Assembly: GCA_014706295.1 (NCBI GenBank)
Contig: JACSVZ010000002.1
Coordinates: 56,753,617 to 56,817,616 of the forward strand
Length of the DNA: 64,000 nt
Direction: 5' to 3'
DNA from: Lycocorax pyrrhopterus obiensis
Taxonomy: Eukaryota; Chordata; Aves; Passeriformes; Paradisaeidae
Program-made: the position numbers and the translations under genes
In this document: in pieces, positions 32,652 to 45,899 of the stretch
Position numbering within the stretch: the stretch's first letter is position 1
Layout of the letters: every line of letters starts with the position of its first letter
The notes under the pieces: model-generated
Databases searched by the model: none
The model's input: only the letters and a program-made list of their open reading frames with translations
Told to the model about the DNA's origin: nothing

Positions 32652-32912
32652 GTGTGGATCCGATGGCCTGGCACGTCAGAAACACAAAAATACAAAGCCC
32701 TGATCAACACTGGTGCGCAGTGCATGTTAATCCCATCAGGACATGTTGGGGCAGAACTTGTTTTTATTGTTGGGGTGAGAGGGGGATCACAGCAGTTGAC
32801 TCTCTTGGAAGCTGAGGTGAGCTTGACTGGGAAAGAGTGGAAGAAACACCCGATTGTGACTGGTCCAGATGCTAGAGCTCTCCTCTTTGTCAATCAGATG
32901 AGAAAGGTGTGA
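32652..32912 (+). pseudogene. Retroviral protease remnant
   Basis: The segment KALINTGAQCMLIPSG (about residues 15-30) is a retroviral aspartic-protease active site, but the catalytic Asp of the D-T-G triad is Asn here. EAEVSLTGKEW and HPIVTGPD follow, as in class III elements. The similarity stops at about 32912, before RT, so the element is truncated. Confidence 0.75.
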
Positions 32913-32915
32913 GTT

Positions 32916-34970
32916 AAAAGTGTATATTTAAAGCTCCCAGTACAGCAAGTGGAAAACAAATACATTTGTATCTCAGCTAAAAAAGCCAATATTAATAGTA
33001 TCTTTTTTTTCTCCCCTCTTCTCCAGTACATGCCTTGAAAGGTCCTGGGACTGTTGACCTTGACCTGAACAGGTTTTCATTCTTGATGCTGTTTTGGAAA
33101 ATAAAGTTGTACATTCATTTGCATTTTCTGAGAAATTATGCCGCTATATAATTTTTAAGGTCTAAATAGTGAATTTCACTATTAGTTGATTAATGTTTTT
33201 CTTCAAAGGTCTGTTACTATATGGAAGAAAGCAGCAGTGAAAAAATTAAATTTTGAGATATAAATGTTGAGATATTATTTATGGACAAAGAATTCTCCTA
33301 GGTGTGTTATATTTATTCATTCTCATGCACACTCTCGTAAGTCCTGCTAACATTAGGTTTGAAATTTGTGAAAATAATCTTTTTCTTTTTGTGCCTTTAA
33401 AGTAATCCAGACATGTTTTGTAGCCAATCTCATTTTAATATTGAAATGCATAAGAATCTTCTGGGATATTTGCCACATTGGTATTTAAAGTTAGTTTAAC
33501 ACAGTAACATAAGCCTTTCTTTCTTTATTCTTCAGAAGAATCAGGTGTATATTTCCATTTATTGGTGGAGTGTATCTTGGGGCAAAACTTGATTACAATA
33601 CAATTTCACTAGCAAAGAGAGAGTGTTTAACTAATACACTTGTCCCATTCATCAACCGAACAGTCTTACCGAAGCTAGTTTGTCATGTGAGGTTTGAAGT
33701 AATTTTTTTTCTTTGTATGTTGTGTGAATGACGTAATTGTAATAATAAACATAAAAATGGCCCATGGGACCCAAAATATCAAACAATGATTTGTAACTGG
33801 AGAAAATAGGAAAAAGAACCAAGCATGTTTTTTGTTGTTGTAGAAGACTGAGCACGAGTTGTCATTATTTTACAAAATGATGGTGAGTTTCATGAATAAA
33901 TATTATTTTTAAACACAACTGCACTAATCCTTCTGTATGCTAGCATGAAAACATGTTCTGAGGTACTTCATTAATTTATTTAATTTAAGCTAAATTGTTT
34001 CCCTGCTTTTCCAAGTGCTACTTCATTAATGGAAATTTGAAATAGTTGGTACAATGAAAGATGCTTTTGGGGGTGTGATGCCACACGAGACAAAATATGC
34101 AGATTCAAAAGTACATGGGCTTGGTCTCCTCAGAGAAACTGTGGCTTTTCTCAGGACCCTTCCCTGAATGCCTGCCTGTCCCCACTTGAAGGCTGGCAGG
34201 TGATGAGATGATGAAATTTCTATTTAGAAGTAGCATCTCCTGACTTCCTGGGTCAATAATTCATGCTTTGTGGTAAATTCTTGACTCCTTTACTTGAACG
34301 TTGCACTTAAGAAATCAGGAGCTGGAGTACACTATATTCTTTGATATCCTTACTACAATTGCTGTGGCTAGTTAAAAGTGTAAATTCAAAATCAGCAACT
34401 GAACTGCAGCCTTGCTGTAATGGTACATATTCTGAGGAAGAAAACTCTCTTTACTAGTGCATGAGAATAAATGAATGCAACTTTGTCTTTTAGCTTCACA
34501 CTGAATTTACAAGGCTTGGCACTGGGAAAGGGTTCTTCAGTTCTTCAGTTATGCACGTGCAGGATAAAATCACCATTCTAGTCACAAAGATAACTGGAAT
34601 TTTTATGACATGACAGCATTTTACTTACCTTTTGAAGTTCAACCGTGCTTTTAAGGAATCTCAAATTGCAGCATATACCATATTGTCTCTGATGTAGCTT
34701 TCTGAGACTTCTGTGCCCCTTATTTCAGGATACTTGTATTTTGCATTGTTGCAGCTCTTATCACTTGGGTGGTTTATTTATTCACTGTGTCAGGTTTATT
34801 TAATTTTGGGACAAAGGAAGTGTTCTTGAAAATCATAGCTTGCATGTAATAATGTGCATATCATATATTATTCTAAATGTGTATATTGTATCTGGCATTC
34901 AGACTATGTGTACCTATGTAGCTTAACAAGCTTATTGTGAGCCAACAAGCTATTTAACAAGCTTTTTATG
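32916..34970. other. Unannotated stretch
   Basis: AT-rich, non-coding by appearance. No repeat family or gene recognised. Confidence 0.4.
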
Positions 34971-34973
34971 TCA

Positions 34974-36528
34974 TTGTTTGGCCTAGATCAGTGTGAGGGA
35001 GCATGGCCAAGATCCTACTGTTATTTGATACCACCTTACGTCATTGCTAGGGACAGCAAAAAGGGACTCTCTCTCTCTTTCGAGAAGAAGGGCATTCCTT
35101 TTCAGTCATGAGAGTGTGTTGAGTGGAGGGAAGCTGTCTGCCATTGTTTTTCATTCTCCTGGCCTTGGTGAGCATTTTGCATGTTGTCCTAGCTTTGCTC
35201 ATGGGTGCTGAGAAGTGAGTGGATCCTTAAACACTGTGGGTATTGCCAGGTTGCCATTCTGTACCATGAACATCGTGTGGCTTTGGGGAACTAAAATGAG
35301 TGCACCTTGTAAGTGGCATCATTTTGTTCCATTTCTTCCTCAGGAAAGCTGCTGGTACCCGCACTGTGGACTCTTGGACACTGTGCTTCTCCCACTGCTG
35401 CCCATACCTTTCCCATCCCTTCCCATCACTTGATGAATGCAGCCCCAGGTGGCAAACAGAGCTGAATTGCAGCTGTGAAAAGCAGTGGCTTTTATGGGTA
35501 GTGGATAATACTTGAGCCAAGCCCCAGCTGAGTCCAGCAGAGTGGTCCAAAGCTGTGGTGCCACATGGAATTGAACCACCAGAGTGGAGTGGTCCAGAAG
35601 CTGGTGGCACGGTACAAAACAGTCTAGATTTTTGGGGTTTTGTCTGTCATTGTTTTCATTGTCTCAGGCTCGGGGACAAGGAACACCAGCTTTGAGGAGT
35701 GTCTGCCATCTTGTCTTTGTCTTGGGACGCCATGTGGTACTACTTACATGTTGGAGACTGGAATGTTATGGTTTATGGCTTAAACATCTTTATGAAGGAT
35801 TTTTGCCTATTATAGCAAAACTATATAACAAAAACTGCATGGAAGATCACTGTACCCTGAATGGGCCTCTTGACTGAGGCCCTGGACTGCAAGTTGATGG
35901 AGATAAGATAAAGTGATTCAAGTCTGGGCTGGGAGAGAAGAATACATTCACAGGAAACTATAGCCCCAGGGTTATCTCCTGCCAGGCCTGCACACACACC
36001 CCCAACCCAGGGGGGAAGAGGAGAGGTTTTGGATGTGTAGTAAAAAAGCCTCTGGTCAGAGGCAGTTAATGCCCATCCTCTGCTGTTTGTGCCAGCTCAG
36101 CTGTGGGGCCCTCACCCCAGGAAAGCTGCATCCACTGGACATCCACGTGAAGGACAGCAGAGGGCATGTCATGGCCCATCAAAAGGCCCCCAACCCCCCC
36201 ACAAAGGGGTCCCCAGACCCTGCACTAGAGAGCACTGCACGTAATGCTAAATGATGCAACAGATCTAGAGTCTTGCAAGGACAATGTCAAACTTGCCTCC
36301 CTCAGGGGAGGTACCTGGGTGTTCCCACCTGGCCCAAACTTACAATAATCCATTGGATTCTATACTTTGCAGAATGGGAGACCCTCACCACCAAGAAGAC
36401 CAGATGGAGGGGATCAATGAGATGCAATTGGGATCTGCAGAAGGGTGATATGTTTCTACCTAATCCCTGTCTCTCTCCCTGTCCCTCCCCCCGCCCATCA
36501 TTGTCTCTTTCTCTCTTTCTCTCTTTCC

Positions 36529-36560
<32 letters not shown>

Positions 36561-37190
36561 TTGCCTCTTTTACTATTGAATAAAATATATCATTTTTTTG
36601 TGGTATCAACATCTAACCTCATTTGGTTTTAATCAAGTTTTGGGGTATATTTTGAACCTTTCTGGGTTCGATCCATTTTATTCACAGAGACTTAGTTTTC
36701 TTTGCTCTTCTGTGCTTAGATTGGTTCTTAATACTACAGAGCACATCCATCACCTTTGGCTTTGTCTCGGCAGCCATGTGGAAGTAAGCTAGGGTGGTGA
36801 ACACCTTTTGTGTGTAAAGCACCTTCTCTCTTGTGTATTTTTATAAATAGTGTTCCTGTTATTGTGCATTTCTCATTCCATTGCTGTTTGACTGTTTTGG
36901 ACTTTAATTCCGAGGTGGTTTTTTTTTAAACCACCACACATGTAAACACTGTCTGTTTGTACAATTTTGTTGTTAGTGTTGCTGCTGTCACTGTTCGTCT
37001 TCTTACCTCATTGCTCTTTCCAGTAAATTGTCCTTATCTCAACCCATGGTCTTTACCTTTTGTGCTTCCAGCTGAAGAGAGAGTTGAAGTTAGTCCTGGC
37101 ATAGTTTTGGTGGGAGCACTAATTTGGGGAATACAATTCCTGAACCATTACACTAATGGAGATAATTCTTACCTTTTGTGAGATGCCATG
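34974..37190 (+). mobile_element. LTR-rich block, internal boundaries uncertain
   Basis: Several LTR hallmarks occur in series. A C/T-rich microsatellite (about 36470-36562) is followed by TATTGAATAAAATATATC (36576-36593), as at an LTR R region. Further on, CAGTAAATTGTCCTTATCTCAAC (about 37020-37043) looks like the R-U5 part of avian ERVL LTRs. The segment from about 35880 to 36620 may be one LTR inserted in another, but I could not find matching duplications. GC-rich frames such as 35227-35610 are treated as non-coding. Confidence 0.5.
36470..36562 (+). repeat. CT-rich microsatellite
   Basis: Runs of CTCTCC, TCTCTT and a pure (CT)n at about 36540-36560. It sits just before a polyadenylation-type AATAAA inside an LTR-like segment. 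Confidence 0.85.
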
Positions 37191-38650
37191 AAGAGAGGTC
37201 AGTACCAGACATGTCTTTTCTTCATAAAAGCCAGTCATAAAGCCATAAATTGGTATGTCTTTAAAGGAGCAGAACTCAAATTATTCATGACCCTGCACTT
37301 TTGAATGTGTTGATCCCACCATGTTGATCCCACAATTGCTAGTGATTCTCTTAAACTCTTGGTGGGTTATCTGTGAACCTTTTGCTAACTCTTTGAAAAA
37401 ACAGTATGTTCTGTAAGGCTGCAGGGAAAAATAATGAGTAACTTGGAAAAAGCAGATTGCGGGAGAACGGGACTTTTGAACAACGAATTAATATGATTTT
37501 GTAAAAGCTTGTTTATTGTTTACATTACACTATTTTTATGCATTTTTGCAGTTGTAGTTTATGCGATTACGCATGACTTGATTGGTCTTTTTATGTTGTT
37601 GACGCATTTTGCATGCACTTTTTAGAGAACTTGATTGGTTCCAGTTCAGGATGGTACAGTTTCTTTATTTGCTTTCTTGCTGTCTTGTTATTTTGTTGTT
37701 CAAGGTCTTTTTTTTGATTTAGCATAGTTTACATTCTAGTGACTCTGATAAGGGTAGCTGAAGATAACTTGGCTGGGGCCCTTTGACAGGATTTGAGTGC
37801 TTTACAACAGCAGATAGAAAATGCCAACTTCTTCGCATGTAATGGTGAAGCAAGTGGTGATACTTTGATATCTTTTGTTCTGTCTTTGGGTTTTTTTCCC
37901 ACCAAATTTAAGACATGGAGTGCCATTTCCCCATATTGACTAACCCTACTTTCAAAAGCAGATTACTGATAAATCTTTAAGAGAGTTTCATTCTTCTGTT
38001 GTGTCTTGGTAATAAACTTCATATCCCCCTTTACTCAGTCAAAGCACAGTAACAAGATGTTCTGCACTTTTCAGTATGGAAGATAGAGGATAAATAAGTG
38101 AGAATCACCAGGAAAACCAGAAATACTGGTGGTTTAGGTGAAACTAAACACCTAAAATAATTTTTGAAAATATCAGTATTGATAAAATACAATCAGTCTA
38201 ACTAAAAGGAAGGACAAGTTTGAGGAGAAGCAAAGAATGACTGCAGGGTCATGCTTTTTTACAAGGAAATTTGCATTGCTGCCTTGCAAGCTAGAGCTCC
38301 CTAGGTGGAGAAATTCAGCCATTAATGATTGACAAATCAAAATCATTAGTAAGATAATCAGTGAAGCTACTTATGCCACTGTACCTGGGATAGGCTTTAA
38401 TCTGACAGTCTGTTTAATGTCCATCTGTCACCTGGCAGTGATAAAATTGAGTATTCAGAATTCAGTATGTGAGTGTGCTACATGTAGTAAATAGCTACTG
38501 TTATTAAAAAAAATGTATGTTCTGATGTGTTGCACAGAAACATGCCAGACAGAAGCTGTAAGGCTTATTTTGTCCACATATATAATAATTTTACTCTTGT
38601 CTAAATTCTGTACTGCATTAAAATTTCTAATACTGGGTTTCCAATACCAT
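37191..38650. other. Unannotated stretch
   Basis: AT-rich. At 37500-37680 there are two GATTGG (inverted CCAAT) motifs and a TTTATT string, which could be an old LTR, but no ends are visible. Confidence 0.35.
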
Positions 38651-38652
38651 TT

Positions 38653-40320
38653 AGTAGAATCGTAAAATCATTTAAGTTGGAAAAGTCCCTTAAGATCATT
38701 GAGTTCGACCACTAACCTAACAATGACACATCCAACATTAACCCATGTCCCTAAGTGCCACATTTACATGACTTCTAAATACCTCCAGGGATGGTGACTC
38801 AATCACTTCCCTGGACAGCCTGTTCCAGTGCTTAGAAACCCTTTTTTTGGTGAAGAAATTTTTCCTAATATCCAGTCTAAACCTTCCCTAGCACAGCTTA
38901 AGGCTGTTTCCTCTTGTCCCATGACTGGTTACCTTTTGGGCAGTTGCAGAGAGCAATAACGTCCCCCCTGAGCCTCCTTTTCTCCAGAATAAACCCCCAG
39001 CTCCTTCAACTGTTCCTTGTAAGGCTTGTGCTCTGGCACTTCACCAGCTTTGTTGCCCTTCTCTGGAGAGGTTCCAGCACCCCAGTGTCTTTCCTGTAGT
39101 GAGAGGCCTAGAACTGGACATATTACTTGAGGTGTGGCCCCTAAAGGAGGCAAATAATTGTGCTGGTCCTGCTGGCCACACTATTTCTGATACAATCCAG
39201 GATGCCTTTGGCGTTCTTGATCACCTGGGCACACTGTCAGCTCATTTTCAGCCAGCTGCCAACCAAGTAATTTTCCACCAGGCAGCTTTCCAGCTACTGT
39301 TCCTCAGTCCTGTAGTGTTGCATTTGGTTGTTACGACCCATGTGCAGGATTCAGTGCTTCACCTTACTGAACCTCATATGGTTGGCTTCGACCCATTGAT
39401 TCAGCCTGTACAGTTCTCTCTGAAGAAGAATCCCTCAAGCAGATCAACACTTCTACCCTACTTGATATTGTCTGCAAACTGACCAAGGGAGCACTTGATC
39501 CCCTTGTCCAGATCATAGCTAAAGATATTAAACAGGACTGAGCCCAATACTAAGCCCTGGGGAACATCACTTGTGACTGATCACCAGATGGATTTAACTC
39601 CATTTACCATCACCCTGTGATCTTAGCCATCCAGCCAAATTTTTATCCAGCAAAGAGTACCTTTGTTCAAGCCATGAGCAGCCAGTGTCTCCAAAAGAAT
39701 GCTGTGTGAATCAATGTCAAAGGCTTTACTGAAGTCCAGGTAGACAACATCCTATTCCCTCATGCACTCCTTGAGTGGATTCCATCCAGCTCTGTAGACT
39801 TGTATGTGTCTAAGTCATGTAGCAGGTCACTGATCACTTTCCCTTGGATTGTTGAGGCTTTTTTCTGTTCCCCATCCCTGTCTTCCAGCTCAGGGGACTG
39901 GGTACCTGGAGAGCAATTGGTCTTGCTATTAAAGGCTGAGGCAAAACAAGGCATTAAGCACCCCAGCACTTTCCTCATCCTTTTTCAGTATGCTTTCCCC
40001 CACAACCATTAAAGGACATAGTAATATTCTTCAGAGTATTATTGTCTTTTACTGTAGTAGTCAAATTAAGTTCTAAGTTCTTACTACATCTTTGTAGTCC
40101 TTGTTATTCACCTGCCCCTTCTTGCAAAGGTCATAAAATCTCCTTTTGTTCCTTAGTTCCAGACAAAGCTCTCTGTTCAGCCAGGCTGGTCTTCTTCCCT
40201 GCTTGGCTCATCATTTGACCCCCATGAGAGAGTAATAGTGGATCCTGTTTCTAACAAATTGTGGTATCCTTTCAGTAACATCCCAGGCCTTAGAATCAGG
40301 AAGGCAGCCACCTTCACATG
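38653..40320 (-). mobile_element. CR1 LINE fragment with ORF2 remnant
   Basis: The 3' end of CR1 in reverse orientation starts at about 38653 and the element extends about 1.7 kb. On the minus strand the reverse transcriptase part of ORF2 is recognisable: FADN at 39478-39467 replaces the FADD motif, and a VPQG-type segment lies near 39565. Stops and frameshifts abound. Between about 39750 and 39775 the sequence seems to jump (internal deletion). The distal limit near 40320 is approximate. CR1 is the main LINE of birds. Confidence 0.88.
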
Positions 40321-40329
40321 ATTCCCTGC

Positions 40330-42240
40330 TGCATGACAAACAGGTTCCTTAGCACCCCTTAGCAGTACCCACTTAGGAAAACACATCATATATTTTTGTG
40401 GTTTCTAGTGTGTGCTGCTGGTATGGTTTCTCCCTGTGAAACTTGCACATAGGTGTCTTTAGCTGTTAAGACACCATATCTATTCTTGGTAAGACACTAT
40501 GGTAAGACACCACCTGATTATTATGCAGAAGGGTGGGAAGTGGAGTCCTGCTCTTGTGGGTCATCGGGGTCCACAGTGCCTCATTCTGAGTAGCATCAAC
40601 TGTAGCAGACTTCATGAGTGAAACTATCTCTTCTTTAGTCCCTCTAATATTGCACAGTCTTCTCATTGGCTTCTGCAATTGGATACCTGTTAATACTGAA
40701 GTCGTCCAGAAAAGTTTTCTAACATAATTTGAAGCATTAGAAAGCAGGCATTCTTTATCTGGCTGGACACATCAGAAGGATATCTTCTTTAATCTAATGT
40801 GTGTGGTGAGACTTAACAACAGGGTATTCATCCATCTTAATAATACGTATTAATTATAATGTACCTCCTATCTAATACATGAACATTACTTTCCTAGAAG
40901 TAATTTGCATGCATCCACCTCTTACTGGAAGTCCTTTTATGGTCCTGGAGGGTTGTCCAAAGGGGTCTCTGGTGGTCGTGTGCACTGAATGCTCTGATAT
41001 TAGAGGTGACCTTTCCTTGAACTTTTTTTGGGTATGTGCTGTTGTTTTTTGTTACATACCTTGCAAAAAACCCCACTGTAGTCTTTTTTATCTGTTTTTA
41101 CACTGATCCCAGCAACATTTATCATTCTGTGTGCATACCTTTACATCCTTTTAACTTTTTTGCTGGTTAGTCTTTATGCTCTATCTAGCAACTTTGGCAG
41201 AACAGAAAATTTATATTCTCTATGTTATTTATCACTGTTGTGACTGATACCCCAACATGCTGGCATCTTTTGCAGATACTTGCTTGTGCCTCAGGAGGAA
41301 GGTCTGGACATGTATCACCACTTGAGGTTTGCACTGCAATCTCCTTCCATAGCAGCTCTGACTGGGTGGAAGCATTGGACATCCCAGGGGTAGTTCCTGC
41401 AGAACCCCCAGCTTTTGCTCTGAGACCTGTGCTCACCATGTTACTGAGAAGGGTGCAGGGAGCTAACCTGTATGGGGCAGGGAGGGGTCTGGCCGCCGGG
41501 CGAAGTGCTGCAGCACACTCTGCCCTGCAGTGCTTTTGCCCCTGGGCTTGGCTGCCTTGCTCTCTCCCCACCCTTCTCGCTTCGTGCTCCCCAGGTGGAT
41601 GGCGGACCCAGATACACAGCCATCTGCCACTGGAGGCAAAAGTCTTGGAGGATATCTCCTGCAATTTCCCTGCGGTTGTCAAGGAAATCATTCCTTGAAA
41701 GGAATTTGGAAGGTCTTCAAGGATATTTAGGAGATCAAATGACCTGTGTGAAATCTTTGGTTCTCACTGCTTTTGCGTATGTGTTTTACTATATAGCTGT
41801 ATCTGGCACATTGAAATGTGGAATAATTGATCATCTGCTTTTCCACGTGGAGGACCTGGCTGGTAAAAAACCCCACTGTTAGTGAAATGCTAGAAAAAAG
41901 AACAGAGAAGCTTAGTTTGCTCAGTTTAGTCCAAGGTGTTGTTTGTCCTAATCCCAAGGCTTGACTTTTCCTTCTGCATACATAAGTGACTAGTCTTTTT
42001 ATGGTTGCAAGTACCATAAAAGTGGGAGCTGGGCCCACATCCCACTGCCCAACAGGGCATGTAAGATGCAGTAAAACCTGCAGGCCTCAAAGATCAAATT
42101 CCAGGGCACAGGAGAGCAAACTATGGGCCTGCTAAGCAGTGCAGTGAATTGGAGGAGATCTTGTTATCCTTCTCCCTTCTCTGATCTCATTTCAAACCTT
42201 CATATCTTTACCCTTTTGACACAATAAAGGACTCTTGGAA
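40330..42240. other. Unannotated stretch, possibly with an old LTR
   Basis: A GC-rich patch lies at 41460-41620 with opposed frames of about 160 codons (41222-41698 plus, 41185-41691 minus) that look like composition effects. ACACAATAAAGGACTCTTGG at 42219-42238 looks like an LTR polyadenylation region just before the LTR at 42248. Without ends I do not define an element. Confidence 0.35.
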
Positions 42241-42247
42241 GATTCAC

Positions 42248-43407
42248 TGTCTTGGTTTGAAAGGTGTCTGCCAAGGGAGGTGGGAACCTCCCTTGGAATG
42301 GAGAATATGACCCCCTTCCCTCCAGATTATTTTAACTTTGAAATTAAGGGGCTTTCAGGCAAAGATATGGGAAAAGGCATAACAGTTATTTACTAGTATG
42401 TATATGGATAACAAGGCAAACAAACGACAACAAAGGCAGGACAACAAACAAAACCAGAAACCTCTCTCGGCTGTCAGGCCCTTTCCCCTTTGCTGCAGTT
42501 ACGGCCACAGCCGGCAGGGGGCGCTGGTGGCTCCCGGCGGGCAGGGCAGGTGCGATGGTTCCCCCGGCCTGCAGGGGGCGCTGTGGCGTGAGCGCAGCTG
42601 GGTCTCCCTTACGTGGTAATGGCAGCTCAGCCGGCAGAAGAGATAGATAAGAGGCTTCCTTTGCAAACTCACAGGGGCCACTGATCCTGGTGCCCCTCCT
42701 GATGGTGAGATAGACGGTAGCAGGAACCTCAGAAGCAGCAGGCTGGAATGGCATAGGCGAGCAGACCCCTAGGGACAGTAAATTGAAGTGTAGCACCAAG
42801 CCCCAAGAGGTGGCAGAATCAGAAGCAGCGGGGGGTCCTGGCGGGCGCTGGGTGTCAGGCTAAAATGCAGCAAAAAGCCCAAAGCAGTGGCAGAAAACAG
42901 CAGGGCTATGCAGCGGCAGCTGGGGTCCTGAAAGCAGCCGGGAGACTCTCCCTCCAGAGGGGGGAGGGGTGCCAGGTTTTCCCCTGGGGCACCCGAGTAG
43001 ATGGTGGGGCTCCTTCCCAAAGAGGACGAGTGTTGCTTAGGTCCCAGTTCAATGGCCGCTCTTACGAGCAAAGGCTCACCCACAATAAGGAGAAAAGCAG
43101 TGCAGGGCAGCGAATTCTTCCTGAAGCAATAGCAGGTCCTGAGGTCCCACCTCCAGTCCTGAGAGCGAGAGAGAAGGTGGAGCTGAGCCCAGCCCCTGAC
43201 CTCCCAGCCAAAATCTCGTGGTATCTCTGCACTTCCCAGGAGAAAACAGCCCAGCTAAGAGGCTGCAACCAGCTGCACTCCTTCCCCCCATCTTGGCCAC
43301 TTCTGTCTCTCTTAATTATCATTTTTTGTTACCATCTCTTAGGCAACAAATGGGAAAAAATTCCGTAGGAGAAAGAAAAAAAAAAGGAAAAATCCTAGCC
43401 TTCAACA
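42248..43407 (+). mobile_element. LTR, ERVL-like, plus strand
   Basis: It starts TGTCTTGGTTTGAAAGG and ends CCTTCAACA. It aligns with the minus-strand solo LTR at 11350-12214: same start, same AAGGGGCTTTCAGGCAAAG block, similar A-rich end (GGGAAAAAATTCCGTAGG against GGGAAAAATTCTTTAAG). It is longer in the GC-rich middle (42480-43290). No matching 5-bp duplication is seen, so it may be rearranged or recombinant. Frames of 100-170 codons inside are composition effects. Confidence 0.75.
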
Positions 43408-43409
43408 CT

Positions 43410-44930
43410 ATCCAATAAGTAAAAAATATGGTACTTTCACAGGCAGGGGAAAGTGTTAATTGTGGTGTTGCCAATATTGCCAAGCTGTGTTTGTAAACAG
43501 AGGGGCCCAGGGCCAGCTCTGGCTGCTTAGTAAAACCTCTTGCTAGTATTGGAGACGGTATGACACTGCTCACGAAGGACTCAGGGAGAGCACAGTCATT
43601 TCTGTGTCTCCTAGAACTAGGTTTCTGCTCAGTTCTTGCTTGTCGACAATTGACCTCTTTCTCTATTGTATGTCACCATTATATCCTTTCTTGTTTCTGA
43701 TGTAGTTAAATACTACTTTCTTTCTACAAAGTGGTGTTGTCAAAATGGTAGAAATACAATACTTCATCTAACAAACCCACTTTTTCACCCCTTAGGTTTC
43801 TTCTTGAGCCCTAATCTTTTCTCTGTACTCTTCCCTTCATATTCCCTTTTCTGTTGCTTTCTGTAGGCTTTTACTTTTCAGTCACACTTCATGTATTTGG
43901 CAGAGTTCTTTGGTTTTTACTGCCAAATATCTTCACAGTGCTCTTTCAGAAAGTTCAATCCAAATAAATTAAATTTATTCCTTTGAGAAACTTTGAGATT
44001 TCTCTTGTTGTGAAGATGCTGTCTGTCTTTTCAGAGAGAGACTGTAAGCTACCACTAATATCAGACCCACAGAGGAGGATGGTCACAGGTGAATGGGAAG
44101 AGCAAAACCTCTTTGCCAGATGGTTAGGTTTCTCCACAAAGAGTGATTGACATTAGCAAAAATGCTTTCCTTTCTTTTCTGCAAGTGAGATGCCACTGAT
44201 AATTTGTTATTTGGCAAAGCTAATAACAAATAATATAAAATGTCAAGATTTGAGGCAAATTGAGTTAAAATTAAAGCATCCTGGGGAGAACAGATGAGGT
44301 TTTGCCCTCTAATTATCTTAACAGGGTTCTGTTACTTACTGAGACCAGTTAACATTTAAAGCACAGTGCTAAACAACATTTCTATGTAAATTCCTTCACT
44401 GCAGTTGACCAGGTGAAAAAACTCTTACATTGATTTCTCTGGAAACAGTGGTACACTGGCTTTCCCCAAAGGATCTGAAAATCTGACTTATGTTGTACAT
44501 TGAGCTACTGCTGTCATTATTTACAACACTCATTGCTCAGTAAATCTGGGCCGTGTGGGAACTACTTTGGATTCATTGTTTAGCAGTAGACTACTGATCT
44601 ATTTAATTTTATAACAAAATAAAACTTATTTCCTGTGAAAGGCAAATCCACAAAGCCAAGAAACTCTACCCATGAAAATGCCTATTGCGGAGTTTTTGAG
44701 GTGATGCTGTCTGTTTGAGCAACATCCTATGATTAAGTCTGGCTTTCTGTGTAAGTATCAGTTAAATCACCAGGCTGTAGCATGTTCTAAAACTTGTGGT
44801 AGGAACTCAAACAATAGAATAAGCACATGTAAGCTTCTCCAGTGTTATGTACTGATGAAAATACATCTAGTGTGAGAAATTATATATGACATGTATATCC
44901 TATATGCATATCTCGTATTCATATGAGAAC
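43410..44930. other. Unannotated stretch
   Basis: AT-rich, non-coding. No gene or repeat family recognised. Confidence 0.4.
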
Positions 44931-44933
44931 AGC

Positions 44934-45865
44934 TGTCCTGGGTAACCCAAAATGTTAGTGTATTCCATGTCTATCTGTGCCCAAAATTGTTACTGCCTCT
45001 TTAAGACCTGGCGCCATGATCAGAAATGGTACCAAGGGGTTGCTAGTGTCCTGTTAAAAAGTTGGAGTTGCCCAAGCAGAGCTCTCTTGGCTTTTGCCTT
45101 TTCCCTGTCACTCTTGCTAGGAGAGCTGAGACAGCGCTGGTGGAGGGTCGCCTACGTGTTCTTTTGTAGTTGCAACAGTAGCAACTCAAGAAACTGCATT
45201 TCACAATCAAAAAGTGTTTCAGAGTGAAATCTGCAACATCTGTCAGCAGTGTGAAGCCAGAGCCTGTCCAGGGCCAGGCCACTGTGTGTTGGTGGGGAGA
45301 GTCTGTTTTCTTCCCTCCCCCCATCAGAGAAGAGACCCAACACCATCAGCACCACCACCGGTGGAGTCCCATGGATGGCAGGAGAAAGTGAAGGGTGGTG
45401 GCAGTGACCCCAAACACACTGACAATTCCTATCTGCCTCTAGAACTGCACTGTAAGCTCCTACATTCCCAGGAGGGTTTGTCCACCAGTTTTTTTCCTTT
45501 TGTCTGCCAGATAGTGCAATTGCTTGGGGAGAGCACCATCTTGGGGGGAAGGGGGGAGTTATTGCCATTTTCCCTTTGTCTTTCAAGCCATTTGGTTAGC
45601 TGTGGGGGCTGTCATCTTGCAGGGTGCTCCACCATTTTGCTTCTCTTTGTTCCCAGGGAGTTTTTGGGATTTAGCAATTTTGTATCTAGTGATTATTTAC
45701 TGTCATTTTTTGCCTGTTGTTTAGATGCTTAGTAAACTGTTATTTTTTCACTTATATCTGCTCGTGTTCATTTCTCCTAATTGATGGAAAAGGATTGGTT
45801 AAAACTATAAGGTGAGGTAACTCATTTTAGAGTGTCCACCTCTTAAATTGTCTTAAATCAAGACA
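44934..45865 (+). repeat. 5' LTR of the interrupted ERVL-like element
   Basis: This 932-bp LTR shares starts and ends with the one at 29752-30590. Frames inside (for example 45214-45732) are not supported as genes. Confidence 0.75.
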
Positions 45866-45899
45866 AATTCGGCATCCAACTAAAAGGGGCCTGAGAGAG

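Larger units (their letters stand above)
29752..32915 (+). mobile_element. Truncated ERVL-like retrovirus: LTR, gag, protease
   Basis: A 5' LTR (29752-30590) is followed by a primer site, a long leader, a broken gag and a protease remnant; similarity to a retrovirus ends near 32915, with no RT, no 3' LTR and no downstream duplication. A related element lies at 44934-47585: LTR ends and the leader (for example TTAGTAATGATTACACACAG here and its near-copy at 47404) correspond. Assignment to class III rests on TGTCTTGG LTR starts, 5-bp duplications in related solo LTRs and the protease flank. Confidence 0.8.

Noticed and set aside
37500..37680. CCAAT-type motifs suggesting an old LTR promoter
   Set aside because: Two short motifs in AT-rich DNA are weak evidence, with no boundaries seen.
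41185..41698. Opposed frames of 158 and 168 codons
   Set aside because: Both strands are open at the same GC-rich patch, as expected from composition. No domain, start context or splice signals were seen.
45152..45732. Frames of 144 and 172 codons on opposite strands
   Set aside because: They fall within the LTR 44934-45865; low-complexity bias is more likely than a gene.
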